From: Formicarius rufipectus
Taxonomy: Eukaryota > Chordata > Aves > Passeriformes > Formicariidae
Assembly: GCA_013399695.1 (NCBI GenBank)
Contig: VXAU01002075.1
Location: 783,306 to 847,305, forward strand
Reading direction: 5' to 3'
Length of the DNA: 64,000 nt
The position numbers and the translations under genes are program-made. Below the pieces are notes generated by a model. It was not told where the DNA came from and searched no databases. It saw nothing but the letters and a program-made list of their open reading frames with translations. Positions 1-11,647 of this stretch are shown piece after piece (positions within the stretch are counted from its first letter, which is position 1; each line of letters begins with the position of its first letter).

Positions 1-739
1 ATCACTGATTGCTTTGCTATGACAGTAGCAAAACTGCTACCTGTCTCCTGTACTTTGCTGCCAACCTCCCAAACAGTTTGAGATGATCAGAGTTTGGCTC
101 CCAAACTCTTCTCATGCTCTTTGAGAATTTGGTGCCACCATTACAGTCTGGAAATTTAAAATATAAACTCAAACTAGTCCTTGAAAAATGCAATTTGCTT
201 AAAAATGGTGGCATTTTAAAATATTCTAGCTTCCCTTTATCCTGCAGCCACAAGAATTGAGAATTTTCATGTAAAGAATGAAAATTCAAATACCATTACA
301 GTCTGTTCCATGTAAAGGTTTTTTTTGGTGTTTTCTTTTGTTTGTTCCATTAAAAAAGCCTCTCAAATTCTGTAAGACTCAAGGTAAAAGCAGGAGAACT
401 GGCAGCTTTGGTATTGTATGTTCTCAAATGACCTTGAATATTTGTTGCTACATAGTGCACATTAAATCATTTATGCTGATGTTAACACTATCTATGGAAA
501 CTTTCCAGAGTAAACACAATTCCTTTGCTACAGTTTTCATAAACGTCTGTTTACAAATAAACAGATAAGCAGGGTCTAGAGAATAGCTAAGCTGATCCTG
601 AAAGTGCTGCTGACAAAGCAATAAAAATTAAAATAAGAAACATACATGGCATTTATTCACTGAAATTCTGTGAATAACCGAGTAAACTCAAGCAGAAGTG
701 GCAAGGGGTACATTCGGCCCTCAGGGCAGGTTCTGATTC

Positions 740-1290
740 TCTAGGGTTATGTGCAATCATCGCCGCGCAGCGGGATGGAATCCCCCTGCCTTTCCTAAGG
801 ATGCAACGGAACATCTGCACACCGCTGGAATTGCCGGCGGCACGGAGGCGTCTCCTCCGTGGCAGGAACGTGTTTTTCTCGCCCTGGCCGACCTCCTGTC
901 TCTCCCCCTGCCCTTCAGCGCCGGACCCGCTGCCGGACCCGACGAAAGCATCGCGGCAGAGCCCTCTGTGTGCCCCCGGAGGGGCTGGCGCTGGGGACGG
1001 GTCGCAGCGATCTGTCGGCTCCCCGAGCGATGCTGGTGACAAACGCCAAGTCTTTGCAGCCCCGGCTCGGCTCTGCTCCCCTGAATCCCAGCCAGCTGAC
1101 ACTTGGGCTGGGTGAGCAACGAAGGCAGGGCTTGTTTCAAAAGCAGGGGGAAGTGCGTTTTTCATCGCAGCCCCGTGTTTTAGTTCGGAGCCAAAGGGGT
1201 GTCCCGGGTGCAAGGCTTTGCTGCTGGAGCGTTTCCCTTGGGACCCAAAGGAAGCTCGGTCCGGCAGGGCGAGGAAGGTGCACCAACATT
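740..1290. promoter_or_regulatory. CpG-rich patch, possible promoter or first-exon region
   Basis: This patch is GC-rich and dense in CpG, while the surrounding DNA is AT-rich and CpG-poor. In vertebrates such patches often mark promoters. It lies on the 5' side of a + strand gene whose first exon has not been found. A good donor (CTGG|GTGAGC, GT at 1112) lies in it. The frame starting at ATG 1030 reaches that donor in phase 1, the phase needed by the exon at 7946, but that short peptide has no signal sequence. Promoter function is inference. Confidence 0.35.
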
Positions 1291-2429
1291 CCCATCAGAA
1301 AAGATTGCTGCTTTGTTTTTCACGAGAGAAAATACATGACCTTGCAGCTGAAATGGCTGAGTATTGCGTCCAAATGTTTTTCTGTTACTTATTATAAAAT
1401 CTAAACTCCTGTTTGTTGAAAAGAAAGCCTTGTGCAGTGTGGTACCCCCTCGTACGGTTTTTTCCTTGTTGAAAAGCTGTTTCATTTCAACAGAATTCTG
1501 GTGGTTATCAGGACAGAGCTTTTTTCCTGCTTGTCAAAAATAATAATAGTTTTCAGGTATAATTTTCTAAGATCACTGAGAAAAGGCCTTTTTTTGATGG
1601 GAGATGGTGTTTGTTTTAATGACTCTTGTAGGCGTTGGCTATTACAGGTAAATAGAGACTAGGATGTAAACAACCTCGGGTTGTAAGATGAGTTTAAAAC
1701 CTTCAGGACAGAATTTTGGGTTTGGAAGGTCAGGATCTAATTTGGGAAAAGTTATAGCTGAAACGAATGTGGGAATCCATTTACTGAATGCTGTAAATTT
1801 TTCCTAGAATCTGCCTAAAGAAATTAAGGAGATAATCTGTGAAGAACAGGATTTAGTGCGATGGTTTCTTTACTTTCGCTCTTTTGATACGATGCAAGGA
1901 CTGCCTGTCCACCATCCATTCCTGCTGTGGGGTTTGGCAGCTGCCAAAACCACGTGTTTTCCCTTTCTTTGCCTTGGCTGAGCCCGGTGATGCCTCCGGG
2001 CGGGTTCCTCGGAAGGCGAACACAAAGCAGGCTGGCCACACGGACAGGCGTGGCTTGGAGTGCCTGCACCCGGGCTGGGGGGGTGTGTTTGGGGGTCGCC
2101 TTGTTGACAGGGCTGGAAGACACAGGGTGAATGTTACTCAAAAGTTGCAGTTAAGCTGCAAGTGTCTGTGGAACGATGCCAGAAGTGAGATGTACGGGAT
2201 GCATAGGTTGTGATGTAGTAATTTCATCAGTGTATGACTGGAAGAACATATGAAGACAATTTTTGCCATTCTGCACAGTGAGCAAAATTTTGATGTGCTA
2301 CTTCGCTGGTTTTGTAAATGCCTGCTGAGTATTTGTGTCTTTCATTGGTAGCGTGCTTCATATCCTTTGGCTCATGAAATCTGTATTCCTTATGTCATTT
2401 TTCCACGTGTAAGCTCTTGAGGAATAATT

Positions 2430-2445
2430 AAAAAAAAAAAAAAAA
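2430..2445 (+). repeat. Poly(A) run, 16 bases
   Basis: An uninterrupted A-run is followed by TAAT. No processed gene copy is recognisable next to it, so I treat it as a simple repeat. Confidence 0.8.
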
Positions 2446-3412
2446 TAATTTTAGAAAACTCCGAAGTGGTGCTATCATCATACCGTGTAGGCTTAATGTT
2501 CTCCAACAGAAGTAAATTGCATAACCCTGTGAGTAGGGTGGTGCATTTTTCTGTTGTTGTAAGAGAGATCCTTTTGCTGTTTATTTCCTTACTGTGTCCC
2601 ATGCCAGTCACAGCTGATCTTTCTTCACTTGGTCTCTCGTGGTAAAGCAATAATAGGCAGAAAACATAGTACTTATGAGAAGGCGAAAAATATGCATTTT
2701 TTTGCAATATAATAGTGGAACTATTTTTAAGAGGAGATGCAGCCATGGAATAGGGCTGTCTAGTACTTGGGAGAGTGGGGTAAAGTGGTAAATGGTCTCT
2801 TAGCAATGCTTACCTACTTGTAAGTAGGTTGTTTTCTTTGTGTTTCTAAGTACTTGTGTTTCCCACAGGTTGATTTATCTTCTTTTAAGTTCTCTCTGGC
2901 ATTCTGTCCCTTAGGGCTGCAGTTACTCATGTAGATACTATTGTGTTATTAAAATTTAGCCTTTACAGTAGTTGATAGCAGTTGAGGATTATTTTTGGTC
3001 ATATTTTTTTGTCTCAGAAATAATTAAAGCACATTGATTTGAAAATGGAAATCCTGTCCTCAGCATGCTGAAGGTTATGGAAAGATACATACCTGACACA
3101 TAATGGGAAGATGTCTTTGTCAGTCACGCAATAAGATTCCCAAACGTCCTCTTTATCTTTATCAGCTTCATTCTTGAGTGTTAGTGATCCAGATGATCCA
3201 TAAGTAATGCAACTGAAGTCAAGACAAGAAAAGTTGTCTGTTGTTGGTATACCTTTGAGTATGTCGAATATCTTTGAATTTGCATTTTTGTAATGGCTCA
3301 GAAGTGGCAAAATGATATTTCTCTGCTGCCATGACAGTGAGGGAAGCTCTGTATAGTCCCTGTGTTCCCTTCAGTAAAGCTGTAGGCTGTTATTCCATTG
3401 ATGTTTGCATAC

Positions 3413-3428
3413 TTTTTTTTTTTTTTTT
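3413..3428 (+). repeat. Poly(T) run, 16 bases
   Basis: An uninterrupted T-run lies about 300 bases upstream of the old CR1 fragment. It is a simple repeat with no other visible role. Confidence 0.8.
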
Positions 3429-3699
3429 GAGGGAAACAATAGAATCCCAAATGTTTGGTGTTTTGATTCAGTTGGAGCTGAATTCATTTTGTGGGCATGT
3501 TAGCAAACATATTTGGGAGGAGCTCTGCTGTGGCATCTTTCAGGCTGTTCTTGCTAGTTGCCTGGCGGAAGGCAGGACAAACCATGAACATGTGCTGCAG
3601 CATCCAGAGAGTGCTCACCTTGCTTCTTACAGAGCTCTGCTGAATTGTGGCATGAAAGAAACAGGCCTGTGGTTTCAAATACTGGTACAGATGAGCAGT

Positions 3700-4255
3700 T
3701 TGATCTCTTCACATCCTGCACTGGTGTGTCCTCCTCCTCTGTACAGTTTTGGGCACTTCCATATAAGAAGTACATCAAATTATTAGAATATGTCCAGAGC
3801 AGGATGATGAAGATGATGACAGACCTTGAGGGAAGACTTGGAAGAAGTAACAGGTCACTTGGCCTGTTCAACTTGTAGAAGGGAAGGCTGAGGGGTGCAC
3901 TCTTTCCAGTCTACACCTTCCTCATGGAGGGCAGCAAAGGTGGGTGCTGATCTCTCTCTGGTGATCTGTGACAAGACATGAGGAAATGGGATGAAACTCT
4001 GTCAGGGGAAGTTCAGATTCAATGGTAGGAAAAGGTTTTTCACTAAGAAGGTGGTCAGTCACTAAAGCAGGTTCCCCAGGGAACTGCTCCTGGTGCCAAG
4101 CCTGCCAGAGTTCAAGGAGCATCTGGATGATGCTCTTAGTCTATGGTTTAGCCTTAGTAGTCACGCAGGGAGTAGGGAGTTGGACTTGGTGATCCTTATG
4201 CGTTCCTTACAACTTGAGATTTTCCATGCTTCTATGAAATATAACTTACAGGCTT
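3700..4255 (+). mobile_element. Diverged CR1 LINE 3' fragment
   Basis: Phrases typical of the CR1 3' region appear in order: CAGTTTTGGGCACTTCCATA (from about 3745), AGAATATGTCCAGAGCAGGA, GGTCACTTGGCCTGTTCAAC, GGTTTTTCACTAAGAAGGTG, GGTTCCCCAGGGAACTG and GAGTTGGACTTGGTGATCC. The fragment ends near a degraded TTCTATGA-like tail. It is in sense orientation. It differs from standard CR1 at many sites and carries no reverse transcriptase frame, so it is an old 5'-truncated copy. The 5' limit is approximate. Confidence 0.85.
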
Positions 4256-6330
4256 GGTGGATATATGGCCATTCTCATTAGCCACTACTTTTTTCCGGGG
4301 GCGATTTGCTTACCAACTGTTTCACTAGAAATAACAAAATGTGTGAAAAATAACCCTGCAGCTGTGATGTCTCAGAAGCAAGGGCAGAAGTCATAATTCA
4401 TTATCCTTTTTGACTGTCACATATTAATTACAGGTATGCATCACTTTCAACCTTTGGACAGGCACAGGGTATCTATGGCAGTGTGCTACACCTTCTACCC
4501 GCTTAGAGGGGCAGGGTGAGGGTCATCTCTGTGCTCTTCTTTGGGCCCTATCACTCCTTTACATGCTCACAGTGTTGCTCAGAAATGTTAAAACTGTGAT
4601 TTTCTCTAAACTGGACCAATTTTTAGCTTCCTGCTGTGACATATTAGAGATGTTTCTCATTACTGCTAATAGAAAGAATCCTAATCAAAGGTGGTTGTAA
4701 TGAGGTTACTGCTAAATGGGTTTTAGGATTATTGTAGGTGGTGGTTAGTCCATAGCCTGAAGTATGAAGGAATAATGTGTAATCTTGAGGCATAAGGAAC
4801 AGCTGTTGCTGTGTACAAGCAGTGGCTCAGTGAACACTGGGTGGAGTTCTCATTGTGACTTTCATGTTAATTTGAATTGGTTGTCTTCTCCTTCATCAAG
4901 TGTGTTCAGCTGTTGATGGATGTAGAAGTGCAATATTTTCCTGTCTGCCCTTTTTCCATGATACCATCTCAGTTTGCTCAGTTTTCTATGAGGTTCTCTA
5001 GGGGTTGGTATTATCCTAACAATTTTCAAACAAAGACTAGGTACTTGAGTTCAAACTGCATGTTTAGTCTTTGGCATACTGTGTCTGGTTACTGCCAGGA
5101 TGTTGAATTAGTGGCAGAGGTTTGAAATAGATAGTTGATATCTTTCTGTAGAAGTAGAATCAAAGAAAATTTGCCAGCATAATACATAGGTTTCAGAATA
5201 TTGTATGATTTTCTTAAATCTTCATTAGCTTGAGAGCTTTACTTCATTAATAGCCATAAACATAGGAATTGGTGGTTGGTATGGAATGGAAGGAACAAGT
5301 ACTGCAGGGCTAAAATGAAGCAGTAGTTAGAGGATGTTTTTATTCAGTGTTTTACCTTCTTTGCACTATTTGAGCTTTTTGTCACTTCTTGTCAAGATGC
5401 GGTAACATCAATTCAGTGCTTTTTTTTTGGGTTATGTTGTCTCTCTGCTCACGATCATTCTCATTAAACCAGTGTGTGAAGAAATATGTGAGGAGTGGTC
5501 CAGACTGTGTGCTGATTGATGTTGATAGATTTTGCTGTTTTAGAAAAGAAGAAAACATCGACTTAAGTCCCCTTTAGGACTCGTGCTAGACTAGGACTAA
5601 GTGCTAGAAGAGACCCCACGGGAAGGGTTTGCACTTGCTTTTCAGTATGGCCCTTCAGTTCTGAGGTGAAACAAGACAGAGGTGTTGTAACAGGTCAGGG
5701 AATGATGATTTCATCACAGAGGTGGCCTCACAGAAATGTAAGCTGCAAGTTGCCTAGAGCCTAATTTTGCAAAGCGTATCATCTGGGTCTTCATTTCAAG
5801 CACGTGTTTGAATCCATTCTCGTTGAGCAAAATACATGTCATCTTCTTTCCTACCTTCTGCTAAAAAGCTGCCAGACTGTAGTAAGGAAGTAAAAACCAC
5901 TGAAAACCAGTCCAGAACACAATGTGCCTTCCAACATAGAGTGGAATATGTAGAATATCAGAAACCAGGCCACATCAGTCATTTGGGTCTCTGGTCCCAC
6001 AGCGACGCATCAGGAGCCATGGCCCCAACACAGAAGTATCACTTCTGTGCTACAAACCTCTCCTGGTGTGCCAGATTTCCTGGTGGACTCTGCAGCCTCC
6101 TGTCCAGCTCACTGAGCTTCTGGTGCAGCTTCTAAAAGGCAGATTGGGCTCTCCTTTAGCCTGCTGACCTCCATTGCCATAGGTAGCCTTGTGTCTGCCT
6201 CCCTCTACTTTTCTCTGAATCACTGCTGTGCAAGATAGCCTGTGTAAGGTGAATGGTCTGGGGACGTTTTTGGTTGCTAGGAGGGCAGGGCTCTGTTCTG
6301 TTGACCATCCTGAAGCTGCTTCCCCCCTCC

Positions 6331-6355
6331 AAAAACAAACAAACAAACAAACAAA
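6331..6355 (+). repeat. (AAAC)n microsatellite
   Basis: About six AAAC units follow a C-rich hexamer and pass into AAAT/AAC-rich sequence up to about 6368. Confidence 0.85.
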
Positions 6356-6540
6356 TAAAAACAACAAACCCATTGCTTCTGGAGTCTCCATTCTTGCATT
6401 TCAGTGGAGAAGATAATAATGGCTATTCCTCACCACATCTTGATAAAGCTCTTAAATTCAGGGATGAAATGGATCTTTCATTGGTTTGGGTTTTCTGTTT
6501 TTGTTTTATTGGAGTTGTTTTTTTTTTGTGTGGGGATGGA

Positions 6541-6573
6541 ATTTTTTATTTTTTTTTTATTTTATTTTATTTT
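6541..6573 (+). repeat. T-rich (TTTTA)n tract
   Basis: TTTTA/TTTTG units follow two long T-runs. It is a low-complexity tract with no sign of coding. Confidence 0.75.
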
Positions 6574-7945
6574 GTTGAGAGAAAATACCACTCTGAGCTT
6601 GGTTCCAGCAGTTCATGTGAATGCACACAGGAGCCTGAAGGATCTGGTCTAATCATCTGCTTTGGTCTGTGCATATGGATGAACAGGCCGTGTAGAAAGT
6701 TAGGAAGGAAGAAAATTGTAGAAAGAAAGAAACTTAGCTTTAAATAGGTGCAATGTGATCCATTTTCCTTTCTTGCACTGTAAGGTTTTCTGCTTCTGGT
6801 TCCTCTCTGTGTGGGCCCATCCCTTTTGGTGCTCTTGGCTCTGCTGACCCTTGGGTGTGTGGGTGGCTAGAGAACTAATGTCCAGCCCATTTTATGTATC
6901 TCAGGATCTGCCCCTGCTCGCTCTTCCACACCATTATGTTGAGTTATTCATGGGGGTGTGGAGGAGGTTGGCATCCTCTGTGTCTGATCCAGTTGTGCTT
7001 CAGCTGGAGGGCAGGAACTATCTCTGTATTGTGCCTCTGCTTAGCTATGCAAGAGGACACAGCTTGGCAGGGTAGGCAGTGCCAGGACTGAGTTTTGATC
7101 TATTGTCTTCACATAGGGGAGGAAAACAAAAACCACCACCTTAAATTTTGCTCTTGAGTGAATCTTAATCTTTTAATTACTACAAATGTGAGATTTCCCA
7201 TTCTATGATTTTAGAATAACTGTAATCATTTCAAGAAAACAAAGCCTAGGAACATTATGGTGTTGAATGTAGAGTAAACTGGTATTTGAAACCATGTGTT
7301 GTACATCTGCATGTATCAAAAAAAGGAGTTCAGTTTCCTAATTTGTTTTGGATCTTGCCCCCCTCTCCTCATGTTCGTCCCTATTTTATTTTCTTCCTTT
7401 TGTGCCTATAATTGCATGTGTTATTGGAGCTGGCAAGATGAGCACCTCCAGATGCATCCTACAGGAAGGCAGCCAATGCTGACTCTATTCCCACATCAGA
7501 CTGCATGCCAAGGCAGTGAAGCTTGGTTGTCAAAACCTATCCCCTTTCTACACTGCTTCCAAACCCATCTTCTCATGGACTATTTTGACACAGGGTGACT
7601 CATGATAACCTCAAGAATTGTCCCAGGCTTAAGAATGTATCTTAGTTACTATGTAGAAAGGTTCCTGTTAAAAGTGGGATTTGGAAATGGTATGGCCTGG
7701 GCCGCTTGCCTTATTCTTCTGTCTGAGGGGGTTGTAATCTGTCGTGTTGAATCTTTCATTGGGTTTTGTGTTTTGGGCTTTTTTTAATGGTAAACATTCT
7801 CTGAATTTTTATGCACTTTCAATGCAAAGAAAAAAGGTTCACTTACTAAACATAATGAGGGTTTTTGTGTTGTGATTTGTAGCAAAAAGACAACTCCTCT
7901 TCCTTTTGGGGGGAAAATATACTGATTTTCCTTATTACTTCACAG

Positions 7946-9327
7946 GTATCAGGCGACAGCATATCAACGATGCTCCTTCTACAGGATCTTTTCCTAACTG
8001 GAGATCTATATTATCACCAACACGGCCTTCCACAGAAACTAAGACTTCCTCTGAAGTAGCTGATATTTCTATGGGGCAGACTTTGGAGAATGCAGACTTG
8101 CTTCAGATGATAAAGACAACACTGACTGGCACCCGTACCAGGACTTTGGATCAAATGCATCTTTTGCCCACTCTGTATCAAGGCAGTGGAAACAGTGCAT
8201 CCCAGGAACCCGCTGAAGTTTCAGCTGAGTCACCTCTGAGGTCTTCATCTCAAGATGCAGATGAAACAGGTTTGCCTCAACTTGGTATGTTTGCCACATT
8301 GTCCCCTACACCATCAGTGACACATTCAAGTACAGATGTGCCATTTCAGCCAATACCATTAAAAACACCCTCCATTTCAAAAGAAAGCTCATCAGGATCA
8401 GACATGCTTGCTGCTGTTCCATCACCATCATTCTCCTCATTGGTAATTCAGTCACCTCATGCCATTAACTTTTCTAAACCAGCTGTACTGCCCATCAAAG
8501 TGCCTTTGCCTGCAGATCCCGAAGGTTTCGTCAACACAGATTCAACAGCTCACAGGTCAGTGAAAGCAGAAATAGCCCTCTTAAGTATGGTACATTCCAG
8601 TATGGTGAATCACAGAAGGGATCCTGAGTTCTTTACAGGGGCCATGGCTTTCATTGGATTGACAACAGTGCATTTCACAGCAATAGTGGAAAAAGGGTCT
8701 CATTCAGAAAGGACCTCTTTTTCGTGTGCATACTCTGATATTCCTGTGTCAAAAAATTGTCAGTCTCCCCTGACAGGAACTTCCCAAAGCCTGTCATGGT
8801 TCCCTAACGGGAGTCTGTATAATGTATCATCTGCTGTAGTAAAAACAAACATTCAGCCATTCAGGGCAGCACTGACTGACAGAAAAAGTGATATCACTCC
8901 TCTGTCATCATCAGTTTTTCAGGGTAAACCAGAGGTTCCTACATCACTCTTCCATCCTTTGGGTACTCCACATCTAGTACCACAAATGAGTCATCCTCAG
9001 TCTTTCACAGCACTGACTAACTGCACTACAGGCTCTACCCATGCCCCTTTCATGTCATCAGCTTCCAAGAGCCTGGCTGAGGTCTCCAGCTCAACACAGA
9101 GCACATCTTCCCTTTCACTGCCAGTATCACTTATTCCAGATGCAAAGCACGCTCGCAATGCAGTGCTGCCAGCACGAGCATTTAGAAGCAAAACAGATTT
9201 GCTCTTTAGAAATGCAGCATACTCCTCACCAGCAAACCCAAGGTCTCCCTTGCTAACTGAGACAAATGATGTGTTTACTAGGCTAGCACTCGGTCCCAGG
9301 GCAGCAGCAGCTGACCAGGATACATAG
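7946..9327 (+). CDS. KIAA1549L: KIAA1549L mucin-like exon, 5' part (intact frame)
   Basis: This part encodes about 460 residues of Ser/Thr/Pro-rich, weakly conserved ectodomain, as expected for the heavily O-glycosylated N-terminal half of this family. I place the exon start at 7946, after a pyrimidine-rich tract ending TTCACAG. The exon then enters in phase 1 and reads IRRQHINDAPSTGSFPNW. A second acceptor, TTTGTAG at 7882, is also in phase 1 and would add 21 codons. Stretches such as SSTQSTSSLSLPVS and PLRSSSQDADET show the composition. The frame ends at a TAG at 9325-9327, although coding-like sequence continues in other frames. It lacks a signal peptide, which must come from an upstream exon. 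Gene assignment rests on the downstream exons, because this region alone is not diagnostic. Confidence 0.75.
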
Positions 9328-10617
9328 CAGATCCTTTTGACTGCTATCTCGCGGTGCTCCAGGTGGCTCTGAATCAGACTTTTGCAGAAGACCTGACTGA
9401 TGGAACTTGCCAGGCAAAAGGCACGTGATTGCCAACTGCTCCTGCCCCTGCTCTCCCAACTTCTGGTGGCTTTCCTGTGCAAGAAAAGCTCAACAGCCTT
9501 TCACAAGAGGAGTGACAATGAAGAAGTCTGTGAACTTTAATGCCAGTAATGTTCTGCCTTCCAGAGTTTCTCCAGATATCCAAACCAGTATAAGATCAAG
9601 AATACTAGGTGCTTTTTTGGAAATGGCCAGGACTAGTCTTGATCTGGCTGCAGTGCCATTTATTACTTCCACTACAGGCCTTTCAAAACCTGAAACTGCC
9701 ATCACAAATACTTCTGTCACTAATGTTTTTGTGGCTGCACATCTTCCACCTGGAGATGCAGAAAGTCCAGATGTGAAGACAGAAAGATGAGAGTACTCAC
9801 TGCTGTGACCCCACATGCAGAATATTCACCCCCAGGAGCTTTAAATCATTTACCTCTGATCAGCCTTTGTGTTCAGCTGATAAAAAGCCACTCTCCTCTG
9901 TCATGCCTCCAGCGTGGGGTACGCTGCCATCACTTGTTTCCATGACAACAGTGATGGACAGTCACAGCTCTGGCTCTTCCAGGATTTTGAATGTAGGCTC
10001 TGAAAGCAATTTAGATCCTGTCAGCTCTCCTCAAGCTGAAACTTCAGCTTTTACATGGACCAATAAAACTTTGCTGTCTTCAGCTGGCATTAGTATTCCT
10101 TTGGTAAAAACTTCAGTCCAGATGGCAATGAGAAGTTCCTTCAAGTACTTCTCCATGGAATTGCTGAGTGCCATGCATCATACTCTCTAGTTTTAAGTCT
10201 GCAAAATTAAGTTAATACAAATAATCAGCCACTTTTCCCCACCCCTTCAGCAAGCTATACTTATGCACACTATAGTTAAAACATTTCAAATTTATCCTTT
10301 GCTGGAAAGAATAATTTTTCAAAATTAGATGCATTTGCACTGAGAACATCTCCTGTTCTATGTTCATCCCTTGCTACAGCATTGACAATGCCTGACCCCT
10401 TGCAGAAAAAAGCATGAAAGCACAGCTGGAAATGTTGCCAGTTTCTTCACTGTTGTTCACATCAGTATACACAGTAAAGTACCTCTCTGCTTACATGTGC
10501 CTTCTGTTAATGCTGCAGGTGCTCTCCCTAGCTCTCTAAAATCCCAAACAAGTGATACTGGAAAGATTTATTTTACTGACAGAAATGTTAAGCACAGCAT
10601 CAGCCTTGGCTTTTTAA
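9328..10617 (+). pseudogene. KIAA1549L: Decayed middle of the mucin-like exon
   Basis: The frame used on both sides is closed here by several stops. However, open segments in the other two frames overlap end to end: 9315-9413, 9389-9790, 9777-10190, 10211-10276, 10280-10414 and 10386-10622. After that the original frame reopens at 10618. Segments such as TNTSVTNVFVAAHLPPG and GSESNLDPVSSPQAETS have the same Ser/Thr-rich flavour as the flanks. The pattern fits former coding sequence with several small indels and a few stops. Sequencing error is less likely, because the other coding exons show no shift. It may be untranslated, spliced out as a new intron, or tolerated because isoforms starting further downstream are used. 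Confidence 0.6.
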
Positions 10618-10642
10618 CTCACTGACAACTTGACTATTTCAG

Positions 10643-11647
10643 CCACCAACAAAAGCACACTGCCAACCCCGTCCCTCTCTCCTGTAACTAAGCCTTCTGG
10701 CTCAACTGTCTTGCATAGTTTCATTGCAGAAGACATTGGTTCTGGAAATTTCCCAGAATTTGCAGACAACGAGTTAGAGTCCTGTGGTTATTTGATTACG
10801 GCTGACAAACATCCAGCTACATTCAGTGTGGAGGAGTGGGACACGAGTGCTACAAGACATAGTCTAGTTGCCAGTAGAATATCTGATAAAGCTACCCAGG
10901 GCATCCCATTGCAAACCCCTACCACCAGTGCTCTGCAGTCAGTCATCATAACTTCTGTCCATGCATCACCAACACAGCTAGAGTCTCCTTCTTTGTCAAC
11001 AACCAACTTTACCCATTCTGTCCTTACAGTGTTATCTGGAGTATCTTCTGGTGCAATACCTACAGTAGGAACTTCAGAAGCAAAACCACTAACAAGAAAA
11101 TCATCTCCAGCTTCACCAGTGTCAGCTCCTTCCTTCTTTTCTCTAGGCACTGCAAACACACCTTTGCCATCTGTGATGGCTTTAAGCACCCCGACACTGA
11201 CGCTAACAAAAAATAGCACTGCCACAAAACTGGCCCTGGATCTAAGCTCAGTAGGAACACCACATGCAGATTTTCCTTTTGGGACAAGAAACACCACTGC
11301 GTCACCTGTGGATGTGACAGCCATGCTCATAACCCCCGAGAGCAGCCCGCTCACAGCTTCCCCCCTCGCACCCGCAGCCCATGTACCAAGGCAGATAGAG
11401 ACAACAGTAACTGACACCCCGAAGTTCCCAAGCTCAGACATCACCAAAACGTCAACTCCCTCCCCCCTGACAATTACAGCAGCTTTGACATCTATTACAG
11501 CATCAGCGAAAACAACTAGGCTTCCCCCTGCTGCCGTGGAAAGCACCTCTGCTCCTCCCGACACCACAGCAGCGGCGGCTTTCGCTAACATGACGGCAGC
11601 TCCTCCCCTCGATTGCCGGCTCTCCGAGAACCTTATGCTTAAAACAG
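10643..11647 (+). CDS. KIAA1549L: KIAA1549L mucin-like exon, 3' part
   Basis: The frame is open from 10618 to the donor at 11648 and encodes up to 343 Ser/Thr/Pro/Ala-rich residues, for example SSDITKTSTPSPLTITAALT. It has several N-glycosylation sequons (NFTH, NSTA, NTTA, NMTA). It ends DCRLSENLMLKT and then CAG|GTACGT, leaving phase 1. I give 10643 as the start because ACTATTTCAG|CC at 10633-10644 is a plausible acceptor with branch-point-like CTGAC upstream. If the whole 7946-11647 block is one exon, this is simply its 3' end. The 3' border is secure, because it joins in frame to the exon at 13451. The sequence is CpG-richer than the 5' part. Its role is the extracellular O-glycosylated stalk before the SEA-like modules. 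Confidence 0.8.

Larger units (their letters stand above)
1..7945. other. Upstream intron or 5' flank of KIAA1549L
   Basis: No exon of the recognised gene can be supported here. The open frames are short, lack splice support and do not resemble known proteins. The stretch holds a CpG-rich patch at 740-1290, an A-run at 2430-2445, a T-run at 3413-3428, an old CR1 fragment at about 3700-4255, an AAAC microsatellite at 6331-6355 and a T-rich TTTTA tract at 6541-6573. The first clear exon enters in phase 1, so at least one coding exon must lie upstream. It is either outside the window or unrecognised in this stretch. Confidence 0.6.

Noticed and set aside
653..1213. 186-codon minus strand frame and several plus strand frames in the upstream CpG-rich patch
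   Set aside because: GC-rich DNA has few stops by chance. The frames overlap on both strands and show no recognisable protein features.
2430..2445. A-run as the tail of a processed pseudogene
   Set aside because: No coding-like sequence or target-site duplication is visible upstream of it.
3331..3786. 151-codon frame overlapping the start of the old CR1
   Set aside because: It runs through a T-run and into CR1-derived sequence and does not match CR1 reverse transcriptase or any gene I know.
7602..7787. Short frame just upstream of the mucin exon as a possible preceding exon
   Set aside because: No donor with phase 1 at a sensible place, and the composition is intron-like.
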